Shown: piece by piece, positions 43,519 to 51,420 of the stretch
How positions within the stretch are numbered: position 1 is the stretch's first letter
How the letters are laid out: the number at the start of each line of letters is the position of its first letter
Origin: Pseudomonas tensinigenes
GTDB taxonomy: Bacteria > Pseudomonadota > Gammaproteobacteria > Pseudomonadales > Pseudomonadaceae
Length of the DNA: 64,000 nucleotides
Direction of reading: 5' to 3'
Assembly (NCBI RefSeq): GCF_014268445.2
Contig: NZ_CP077089.1
Location: 2,163,501 to 2,227,500, forward strand
The notes under the pieces: model-generated
Seen by the model: only the letters and a program-made list of their open reading frames with translations
What the model was told of the DNA's origin: nothing
The model's database searches: none
Position numbers and translations under genes: made by a program

Positions 43519-45405
43519 TTATTTTTGGCGGAAAACAAAAAGACTCGGTTGGCCCGAAGAATCTCTTTCCAGACCGCCGATCAAATATACGACCTTGTCT
43601 TCGGCGAGTGCCTTGTTCAACAGGGCCTCGTCGGAAGGCTCATGTTTGTTGACCAGCGCTTTGGTTCGCAGCCAGTTCGTGACATCGAAATCCAGGTAGT
43701 TGCCCTGCATCAAGGCCGGGAAGCGCAGGATGAATACAAGATCGACACCTTGCTGCTGAATCATCAATGCATCTTGCTGGGCCGCCGATCCGCGAAAGCT
43801 AGAGGAAACCTGATAACCCTGTTCCGTCAGAATGCTCTGGAACAGGGTTCGCAGTTTTTTGCTGCGATACTCGTCGTTGATCTTGCGCAAATGCTGAGGC
43901 ACGCGCTGCAAATCGAAGTCGATACGTTGCAGGCCTTCGGTGAACCCTGACGGTTTGGCAATGTAACTCTCGCCGGGTCTGGAAAGCGCAGGCAATAACA
44001 ACAACGGGTCGACCAGATCGTATCGGCTGACTTTTTGATCCCACATGTTTTGCGGCCTGACTGCCCAATACTGGAAGGTTTCAAACAAATCGTTCAGCCC
44101 GTAACCGTTGAGCGTTTCGGCGTGATTGGCGCGATTGAACATGGCGCGGGCGACGGCACTCGTCGAATGCTCTGCCATGTATGGAAAAGTATCGGCCACG
44201 TACTGCGCGAGGGGGTTTTTAAATGGAGGGCCAGCGACGACCTCCCATTTGTCGTTGACCGGTATTCCCCATCTTTCCTTCAACTTCACTGCGCCCTTGG
44301 GCTGCAACTGCGGGGTGGTGCCTAACATCTGCTCGAAAGCCTCGAAGCCTTCGGCGGCGAACAGTGGGGGTTTGATAAAGACCAGGGCGTCAGTGGCATG
44401 TCCCGCCTGCGAAACGATCGGATAGTGTTGTCCGTCGATCTCGATAGAGTCTCCGGTGCCTGGTTTTACGGCGCTTCCCCAGGCATGCCAGTCGCTGGCA
44501 GATAGCACAGGAGCAGACGGCCCGGTAGCGTCCGGTTCAGCCTCCAGACGTGGCCGTTTGCTTGGCCCGGCTGTCGGCTCCTCGGCGGCGGGGGCTGGTC
44601 GGCGATTGTCCGCTTGCACCGCGCCGCTGACCTTGCGACGCCAGAGCGTTGTTTGCGGTATCTGCTCGACCAGATCGCCGGTTGACCGCTGTCCGGACCA
44701 CGCCAGTTCAAACTGGCCATCATCGTTGCGGCGCACCATGGCAGTGCCTTCTGCCATGTTGACGTAGGCATTTTTGTGCTTGTCGTAACGGATACCGTTC
44801 GTGGTGTCTGGCGCAATGGTCAGCAGCGCCGCGAGGTGCGGGGGCAGAAAGAGTGACGTCTGTGAGGGAGGCGCGGGTGCCAGCACTGGCGGTAACCGGG
44901 TTTCAGACGTTGGCGGGCGGGAATACCAGTCGGCCTCGAGACGCCAGCGTGGCTGACCGGCGATTTTTTTCAGCAGGGGAGGCGTTACACCCGGAGCGGC
45001 GGGCCAGGGAATCTGCAAGTCGCCATCGACGTTGTGTTCGGCGCGGTAATAGCCACCTTCACCAAGATGCGCATAAAGGTGACCTTCTGGACTGAAAAAC
45101 AAACCGTCCACGGATTCATGCGGTCGCAGCAGATGACTCTGCAAGGCGGGCCAGGAAATCTCCCTGAGTTTCGCATTGAGGTCGGTAGTCACTGGATCGG
45201 TTATGTACGTCACCGTTACTTGTGGGCTTGTATCCCTCCCTGAACTTGCGGTGGGAACGTTGTCGAGGAACGAGGCAAGCAACGGGCCAGGCATAGGGCC
45301 AATCATAAGGGCGGGCGAATGGGGCGGCCCCTGATCCTGCACCGGTCGGGTCGTAGAAGCATCAGGCGTTCGATTGCCCATCGGGGGCTTGGGTGGTTTA
45401 GTCAT
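43519..45405 (-). CDS. Array paralogue E (unrecognised family), terminal gene of the array
   Basis: A 628-residue protein starting MTKPPKPPMG, a divergent version of the array signature. Layout: Pro/Ser/Thr linker; module 1 (about 105-160, ending QPRWRLEADW); module 2 (about 204-258, GIRYDKHKNAYVNM to TTLWRRK); basic patch KRPR at 283-286; C-terminal domain (about 305-628). Compared with the other four it has an insertion of about ten residues (GAVKLKERWGIP, near 371) and ends FVFRQK instead of FIVREG. No signal peptide, membrane segment or catalytic motif is recognised. ATG at 45405 was chosen because the array N-terminus starts there. Confidence 0.85.
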   Translation of the reverse strand: MTKPPKPPMGNRTPDASTTRPVQDQGPPHSPALMIGPMPGPLLASFLDNVPTASSGRDTSPQVTVTYITDPVTTDLNAKLREISWPALQSHLLRPHESVDGLFFSPEGHLYAHLGEGGYYRAEHNVDGDLQIPWPAAPGVTPPLLKKIAGQPRWRLEADWYSRPPTSETRLPPVLAPAPPSQTSLFLPPHLAALLTIAPDTTNGIRYDKHKNAYVNMAEGTAMVRRNDDGQFELAWSGQRSTGDLVEQIPQTTLWRRKVSGAVQADNRRPAPAAEEPTAGPSKRPRLEAEPDATGPSAPVLSASDWHAWGSAVKPGTGDSIEIDGQHYPIVSQAGHATDALVFIKPPLFAAEGFEAFEQMLGTTPQLQPKGAVKLKERWGIPVNDKWEVVAGPPFKNPLAQYVADTFPYMAEHSTSAVARAMFNRANHAETLNGYGLNDLFETFQYWAVRPQNMWDQKVSRYDLVDPLLLLPALSRPGESYIAKPSGFTEGLQRIDFDLQRVPQHLRKINDEYRSKKLRTLFQSILTEQGYQVSSSFRGSAAQQDALMIQQQGVDLVFILRFPALMQGNYLDFDVTNWLRTKALVNKHEPSDEALLNKALAEDKVVYLIGGLERDSSGQPSLFVFRQK

Positions 45406-45578
45406 TGGCGTATCTCTAAGTGATCTATCGTTGAATGTTGTCGGGCCATGGGTTGATTGAATGGGCCGTGCAGCGTTTGTTGCCGGGTGCCTGTAACGGT
45501 CGTCCCGCAGGCAACAAATGGCCATCGTCGCCTTGCGACGTTGGGTTATTTCATTGGTTGTACTTGTCCTGAAAAGAC

Positions 45579-47498
45579 TCAGCCCTCCCTGACGATAAAC
45601 AGCGTTGCCAGACGTTGCGTGCGTTTATCAATGCCACCCAATAGATGGACCAGCCGCTGTTCCTCTCTATAAGTGGCCAATGTTTGCTGTTTTTCACCCA
45701 TACGGATTTGCAGGTCGGTATCGCTCCAGGCAATACCGGGCGTTGCGTTGCGCTGTATTTGCTGACCGCTGACTGCAGGGAAGGTCAATACAAACAGGCT
45801 GTTGATCTTTTCCCGGTGAAACAGCAGCGTGTTTTCACCAGTGCTGAGCGTTGCAGGCTCGAGGCGGTAGCCGTTTTTCGTCAGTACGGCGCTGAACAGT
45901 TTTCGCAGTTCAGGTGTCGCCGGCAGCACGGCATGATCGATCCAGAGCTGAGCAAATTGCCCCGGATCGAAATCCAGTCGCTGCAAACCTTCACCCAGCG
46001 AGGAAGGAAGCGCTGATGACCGTTGGGCCTCATTCAAGGGCGGCAGTTTGCGCAACAGGCAAAGTGGCTCGGCCAGATCCTGTCGCTGCACCTTGTTGTT
46101 CGTCCGGTCGGCCCAGAAGCGCAACGTCTGATTCAATACCGCCAGACCGTGGCCGTTGATGATTTCCGATCTGTTGGCCTGGTTGTACATGGCTCTGGCG
46201 AGGAAACTGATCGATTCCTCGGTGAGATATTTGAAATGGGCCGAAATGTATTGCGTCAGCGGCAACTCGAACGGCAAGCGCTGGCCCAGAACGCTCCACC
46301 GATCATTGACCTTGACCACCCACCGGGGTTGCAAGGCGGGGTCGGTGACAAGCATGCGCTCGAAATTGTCATACAGATCCGGTGAAAACCGTGGGTGTTT
46401 CATATAGGCCATGGGGGTGTCGGCGATTAGGGTCTGAGTCACCACCGGGTAATAAAGGTTGTCGATTTCAACGTGCGTTTCCAGCGGCCAGGGGGTTGTC
46501 TTGCCCCAGTCGCGCCATGCCCCGTGAGACAGATCGAGCGCGCCTTCGCTTGACGAAATCAGGCTTTGGGCAAGTGCCTGCGTATCGGTGGCACTGTCTG
46601 CGTCGTGGCCCATGAATGACCGTTTACCGGGGCGTGGTGCGAAGTCGGTCGGCGTCGCAGGTCGGCGCCTGTCCTGACGTGGATTGTCGTGCCGGGCAGA
46701 GGTTTGCGGATTTTTTTGCCGCCAGTAGAGCGTTCCGGGCATCCGTTCCAGAAATACGCCAGAGGGGTGGCGATCTGCGGCGGAGGTTTGCTGATAATCG
46801 CCGTCGTCATTTTTCCCCACCATGACCGTGCCTTCGGCGGTATCCACATAGGTTTTTCGATACCGGTCATACCGGATCGCATCGGGTGAGTCTGTTGCTG
46901 GAGAAAGCCGGGCCGCCAGATGCGGCGCCAGGTATGTCGGCGTGTGACCGGCAATCGGGCCAGGCGGGGGCGTGAAGGGGGCTGGTCTGCCTGAGTCTTC
47001 GACAAGCCAGGCCGGGATCTCGAAACGCCACAATGACTGGTCCCTGATTTTGCTGACGAACGGGCCGGGCACTCCGGGGGCAAAATCGAAGGGAATCTGA
47101 TAGCGACCGTCGGATTGGCGCTCGACCAGCAAATGGCCTTCGTTCTCGACAGCGGCATAAATCCTGCCATCGGCGCTGATGGACAGGCCGCTGTCGATAT
47201 CCAGAGGAATCAACAAATGCAGGTGTTCAGCGGGCCAGGTGAGCGAGCGCAACGCAGCATTGGGCGACAATGGACGGTGGGCAGGCAGTTCGCTGACCAG
47301 CACCGATGGTGGGGGTGTCAATTCGCCGGTCGGCACATGGGGTGTGAGGTCAGCCATGCGCTGTTCACCCATCCGCACGGTGTCGATAGCCGCGCCAGGG
47401 GCGGGACTGATATCAGCCGACTCCGCCGCCGGTGAACGGGGCCCCGTGGTGGAATCGGCTACGGCGGTACCCGGGATTTTTTTTGGTGGTTTGGCCAT
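45579..47498 (-). CDS. Array paralogue D (unrecognised family)
   Basis: A 639-residue protein starting MAKPPKKIPG. Module 1 (about 104-158, GLSISADGRIYAAVENEGHL), module 2 (about 205-262, IRYDRYRKTYVDTAEGTVMV, ending PGTLYWRQK). The basic patch is weaker (QDRRRP at about 275 and PGKRSF at 290), without the KRPR of the relatives. C-terminal domain about 320-639, ending LATLFIVREG. Position 4 of the five. The start at ATG 47498 drops the first three codons of a slightly longer frame (MTCM). Confidence 0.88.
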   Translation of the reverse strand: MAKPPKKIPGTAVADSTTGPRSPAAESADISPAPGAAIDTVRMGEQRMADLTPHVPTGELTPPPSVLVSELPAHRPLSPNAALRSLTWPAEHLHLLIPLDIDSGLSISADGRIYAAVENEGHLLVERQSDGRYQIPFDFAPGVPGPFVSKIRDQSLWRFEIPAWLVEDSGRPAPFTPPPGPIAGHTPTYLAPHLAARLSPATDSPDAIRYDRYRKTYVDTAEGTVMVGKNDDGDYQQTSAADRHPSGVFLERMPGTLYWRQKNPQTSARHDNPRQDRRRPATPTDFAPRPGKRSFMGHDADSATDTQALAQSLISSSEGALDLSHGAWRDWGKTTPWPLETHVEIDNLYYPVVTQTLIADTPMAYMKHPRFSPDLYDNFERMLVTDPALQPRWVVKVNDRWSVLGQRLPFELPLTQYISAHFKYLTEESISFLARAMYNQANRSEIINGHGLAVLNQTLRFWADRTNNKVQRQDLAEPLCLLRKLPPLNEAQRSSALPSSLGEGLQRLDFDPGQFAQLWIDHAVLPATPELRKLFSAVLTKNGYRLEPATLSTGENTLLFHREKINSLFVLTFPAVSGQQIQRNATPGIAWSDTDLQIRMGEKQQTLATYREEQRLVHLLGGIDKRTQRLATLFIVREG

Positions 47499-47541
47499 GC
47501 AGGTCATTCTCGATGGGGTTGGTTGGGGATGGACATGGCGC

Positions 47542-49452
47542 TCAACCTTCTCTGACGATGAACAGCAGCGTCTGCTGCGCAGAGACGGTTTGCGTGCCGC
47601 CGACCAGATAAACGACCTTGTCGGGTTCGAGCATTTGCCGCCATCTGGATCGCGCCAGGCGGGCCCTGAGTGTCGGTACCAGCAGTTCGTCGCCAGGATC
47701 GCTCCTGCGATTCACCCTCCCGTCCGGGGTGCTTGGACGCAGACGCAAGACGAACACCACGTCCAGAGTGCTGCGCTGAAACAGCAAGGCATCCTCGCTG
47801 AACAGTCGACTGGTGCGATCCACGGCATAACCGTTGTCCTGCAGAAGCTCGCTGAATAACGCGCGCAGGCTGGAACCGGGGGCGTGCACGGCCTCACGCC
47901 ATCGTTGTTCGAACAGCCGGGTATCAAAGTCGATGCGTTCCAGGCCCGTGGCAAAGGGCGAGGGCAGCAACAGTGTCTGTCCATTCAGATGGGCGGAAGG
48001 TTGGGTGGGCAACACGGGAAGCATCATCAGCGGGTCAGCGAGCTCGCGTCTGGAGGCGAGGGCAAGGGTTCGGTTTTCCCAGTGATAGAAGGTGTCGAAC
48101 AACACGCGCAGTCCATCACCGTTGATGACTTCGCTGTGGTTGACCTCGTTGAACGCTGCTCTGGCGATGGCGCTCAAGGAGTGGTCGGCCAAGTACCGGA
48201 AAGAGGTGGCTACAGACTCAGTCAGCGATTTTTCGAATGACGGGAGTTCCACCACTGTCCATTGGTCATCTTTCCTGATGGCCCACTTCGGTTGCAGTGA
48301 TGGATTGTTCTTGAGCATCTGCTCGAACGCGTCGTATCGACCCGGACTGAACAGCGGGTGTTGAAGGAACACCAGGGTAGTGTCAGGCAGTACGCGTTGC
48401 GGCACGATCACGTAGTGCTGACCGTCTATTTCTATGGAGTCATGCCATTCGGGTTTGAGGGTCATCCCCCAGTGCCGCCATTCCCCGGCAGACGTGGCCG
48501 GTGCCAGCGGTCTGGCATCGGCTGTCGTCCCGGATATTGACCCTGTGTCGTCTGGTTTTTGCTCCTCTGCCAGGCGGGGACGTTTGCCGGGTGCGGGCGA
48601 ATTTTCGTCGGCCTCGCTCGCAGGCCGTTTGTGCACGGGGGGCGGTAAATCATGCTGCGATGATGATTGCGGCGTTTTTATCCGCCACTGTCCGCTGCCC
48701 GGAATCTGTTCAACGTCTGCGCCGAGCCAGTTTCGTGCGTGGGCGGAAGCCTGCCGGTAGTGCCCCTCGGGTTGCTGGCGAACCAGACAGAGCGTGCCGT
48801 CTTCCATCTCGACATAGGTCGCTCCGCGTTTGTCGTGACGGAGGCCGTCCGGGCTGGCCGCGGTATTTCCTGTTCGCCAGTTGGCCTGGTCGGCCGTGAG
48901 GTGACTGGGCAATTCGCCGCCTGATGCGCCTGCCCTCGCACGATCTACCTCGGGGGAGAGCACCGCTCGATCAACCGAGTCGGGCCTCCAGAAGGGCTGA
49001 CCGTCGATCTGTTGCAGAAACGGGCCGGGCTCCCCCAGAGACGCAGGCCAGAAAACTCGATAACGCCCATTCGTTTGACGCTCGACTTGCAGGTAACCCT
49101 CGCCGATGACCTGCGCATACGTGCCGCCCTGCGGGCTGTGAAACAGGCCATTGTCGATCGCGCGCAACATATGGGCATTGGCAGCGGGCCAGGTAATGGA
49201 ATTCATATTGCTCTCCAGCAACCTGGCAATCGATTCAGGCGATGCGTTGACCACTACCGATGGCAGGCGCCCGGTCGCGTCTGGTGCAACATCCGCCGAC
49301 GGTTCTGGGGTGCGGACAGTGTTGCCTGCCGCGAGATCGGGAGTGTCGGTGCCGGAACGGGGGCCCGCGGACTGATTCGATCCCGGTCTCGGCGGGGTCG
49401 ACAAGGCGTCGGACGGCGTGGTCAGTGGAATTGGCTTGGGTGGCTTCACCAT
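47542..49452 (-). CDS. Array paralogue C (unrecognised family)
   Basis: A 636-residue protein starting MVKPPKPIPL. Module 1 (about 100-155, LFHSPQGGTYAQVIGEGYL, ending QPFWRP), module 2 (about 203-257, GLRHDKRGATYVEMEDGTL), and a bipartite basic patch: KRPA at 275-278 and, 12 residues later, KRPR at 290-293 followed by LAEEQ. The C-terminal domain runs about 325-636 and ends TLLFIVREG. Of the five this copy has the most complete bipartite nuclear-signal pattern. Function unknown. Confidence 0.88.
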   Translation of the reverse strand: MVKPPKPIPLTTPSDALSTPPRPGSNQSAGPRSGTDTPDLAAGNTVRTPEPSADVAPDATGRLPSVVVNASPESIARLLESNMNSITWPAANAHMLRAIDNGLFHSPQGGTYAQVIGEGYLQVERQTNGRYRVFWPASLGEPGPFLQQIDGQPFWRPDSVDRAVLSPEVDRARAGASGGELPSHLTADQANWRTGNTAASPDGLRHDKRGATYVEMEDGTLCLVRQQPEGHYRQASAHARNWLGADVEQIPGSGQWRIKTPQSSSQHDLPPPVHKRPASEADENSPAPGKRPRLAEEQKPDDTGSISGTTADARPLAPATSAGEWRHWGMTLKPEWHDSIEIDGQHYVIVPQRVLPDTTLVFLQHPLFSPGRYDAFEQMLKNNPSLQPKWAIRKDDQWTVVELPSFEKSLTESVATSFRYLADHSLSAIARAAFNEVNHSEVINGDGLRVLFDTFYHWENRTLALASRRELADPLMMLPVLPTQPSAHLNGQTLLLPSPFATGLERIDFDTRLFEQRWREAVHAPGSSLRALFSELLQDNGYAVDRTSRLFSEDALLFQRSTLDVVFVLRLRPSTPDGRVNRRSDPGDELLVPTLRARLARSRWRQMLEPDKVVYLVGGTQTVSAQQTLLFIVREG

Positions 49453-49491
49453 CCTTGGTGCTCCATTGGTTAATTGGGTTGCGGGCGGCTG

Positions 49492-51162
49492 TCAGCCTTC
49501 TCTGACGATGAAGAAACTCTTTTCGCCGGACCCGGTTGGTTGCACGCCGCCCACCAGATAGATGACCTGTTTCTGGGCCAGGTGAATGTTCAACTCGCGC
49601 TGGGCCGCGGGGGTCAGCCTTGCCTGAAACGCGGAACCGGAGATTTCGCTGCCTGGTAACGTTGGGCGAGGAATCGAGTGACCGGTGATGCGCGGCAGTT
49701 TCAACACGAACACCGCAGCGACGCCTTCACGGTGAAAGATCAATGCGCCTTCCTGCAATGCGCGCGAGGACGGATGGAGCGTGTAGCCGTTGTTGCGCAG
49801 AAGCGTGCCGAACACGTTGCGCAGATTGGCAGGGGTGGGTGCTGCTGCGTATTCGGCCCACTCACCAGGAAACTTCTGTGGATCGAAATCGATCCGCTGA
49901 AACCTATGCGCGTTGGACGGGGGCAAGGAAAGGAGGCCGCCGGGATACAGTGGGTCGGGTTGTACCGACAGTCTGGGCAACAGCATCAACGGGTCGAGAA
50001 GGCCGCGTGTGGTCGGCGCTTCGTTATTGATGCGGTCGTGCCAGTGCCGAAAGGTCAACACCATCATCGACAACGCATGGTTGTCGAGGGCTTTGGATTG
50101 TCTGCTGTGATCGAATACCCCGCGTGCGAGGGCGCGCTCGGTATGTTCCGACAAATATTTGAAGGCACTGGAGACGTATTGCGCCATCGGCATTTCGAAC
50201 GGCAAATGGTTTTCCACGACGTGCCATTGGCCGTCGCGCTGGATTGCCCACTTCGGTTGATGTGAAGGCTCATTGATCAGTACGTGTTCAAAACCGTCGT
50301 AGCCCTCGGGCGAAAATCGCGGATGTTGTACGTAAACCAGGCCGGTGTGCGGTTGACCGCCAGTGGAGACAATCGAGAAGTGGGCGCCGTCTATTTCTAT
50401 CGAGTCGCCCTGTTCCGGTTTGCTGGTTTTCCCCCAGTTTTTCCATTGGCCAGCAGACAGATCCAGAACATTCGGCTGTCGCGAAATCAACGACTCCATC
50501 AATGCGTCTGCCCGAGCGGTGTCGGCCTGTTCATGACGCGGCCGTTTGCTCGGCCCCGCCGTTTCAGCAGGCGGGAGCACTGGATCTGCCTGCGGACGTT
50601 TTGCCGTCGTGGATGTCGGCTCTACTCGCCGCCAGAGTTTGCTGGCGGGAATCAGTTCAACCTCAGCGCCAAGCCAGTTTCGGTCATGGGCCGAGGCTTG
50701 CCGGTAATGCCCCTCGGGTTGTCTGCGCACCAGCCAGAGACTGCCGTCCTCCATATTGATATACGACGCACCACGTTTGTCGTGACGAAAACCTTCCGGC
50801 GTGTGCGGGGTATTCATCAGCAGTGCCGCCAGCTCAGGTGCAATGTTGAGGTTGCCGGCCCCCTCCACAGCACCTGCGTGCGGCGGCGTCGAGTCTGCTG
50901 CTCCCGGCGCCGCTTGCGTGGGTTGGACGGGTGAGTGGGGCAGCGGATCGGGCAGGGCGTTGACGATGACGCTTGGGCGCTGGCCGGGCACATCGGAGAC
51001 GATCATCGCTGAGGATGAACCCGGCGTCGGACTCCCGCCTGCCGTGTCGGCGATGGAAAGCCCGGTGCCTGCGCGCGTATCCGCCGGGGTGTCTGGTCTC
51101 GGCGGAGGCAGTGATGTATCGGCTGACGTTGAAGCCGGAATTTTCTTGGGTGGCTTAGCCAT
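49492..51162 (-). CDS. Array paralogue B (unrecognised family), lacks module 1
   Basis: A 556-residue protein starting MAKPPKKIPA, the shortest of the five. The Pro/Ser/Thr linker leads straight to a single module (about 124-178, GFRHDKRGASYINMEDGSLW, ending SKLWRRV), with the place of module 1 missing. KRPR follows at 206-209 (GPSKRPRHEQ). C-terminal domain about 236-556, ending KSFFIVREG. Its module resembles that of paralogue C closely (HDKRGA.Y..MEDG.L.LVR.QPEGHYRQASAH.RNWLGA). ATG at 51162 starts the array signature; a longer frame upstream has no similarity to the other copies. Confidence 0.88.
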   Translation of the reverse strand: MAKPPKKIPASTSADTSLPPPRPDTPADTRAGTGLSIADTAGGSPTPGSSSAMIVSDVPGQRPSVIVNALPDPLPHSPVQPTQAAPGAADSTPPHAGAVEGAGNLNIAPELAALLMNTPHTPEGFRHDKRGASYINMEDGSLWLVRRQPEGHYRQASAHDRNWLGAEVELIPASKLWRRVEPTSTTAKRPQADPVLPPAETAGPSKRPRHEQADTARADALMESLISRQPNVLDLSAGQWKNWGKTSKPEQGDSIEIDGAHFSIVSTGGQPHTGLVYVQHPRFSPEGYDGFEHVLINEPSHQPKWAIQRDGQWHVVENHLPFEMPMAQYVSSAFKYLSEHTERALARGVFDHSRQSKALDNHALSMMVLTFRHWHDRINNEAPTTRGLLDPLMLLPRLSVQPDPLYPGGLLSLPPSNAHRFQRIDFDPQKFPGEWAEYAAAPTPANLRNVFGTLLRNNGYTLHPSSRALQEGALIFHREGVAAVFVLKLPRITGHSIPRPTLPGSEISGSAFQARLTPAAQRELNIHLAQKQVIYLVGGVQPTGSGEKSFFIVREG

Positions 51163-51378
51163 TGAAGTGCTCCGATAAAGCGGCATCCGAGGCTCTGCAG
51201 CGGACGCGCCAAAATGATCAGGCGAACTTGCGCCGCAACGATTCTGAAATCGCGCGGCGGGTTTCAAGAGCACTTATGTTCGGCAATCGGCAGTCGTGGC
51301 GTGCGGTATATACGTCTTGCTTTGTGGCCAGATGATGCAAGGCATGTCAGTGTTATCGAAGAGTATCCGTGGCCGCTT

Positions 51379-51412
51379 GGGAACCCTCGAGGCGCGATAC
51401 ACAAGGGTTCCC
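51379..51412 (-). terminator. Strong hairpin just after array paralogue A
   Basis: GGGAACCCT pairs with AGGGTTCCC, 9 bp, loop of 16 bases, 9 bases past the stop of paralogue A. There is no T-run, so it may be an attenuator, a processing site or a transcript stabiliser. The interval to the next gene is the longest in the array (258 bases). Confidence 0.5.
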
Positions 51413-51420
51413 GGCGGGCT

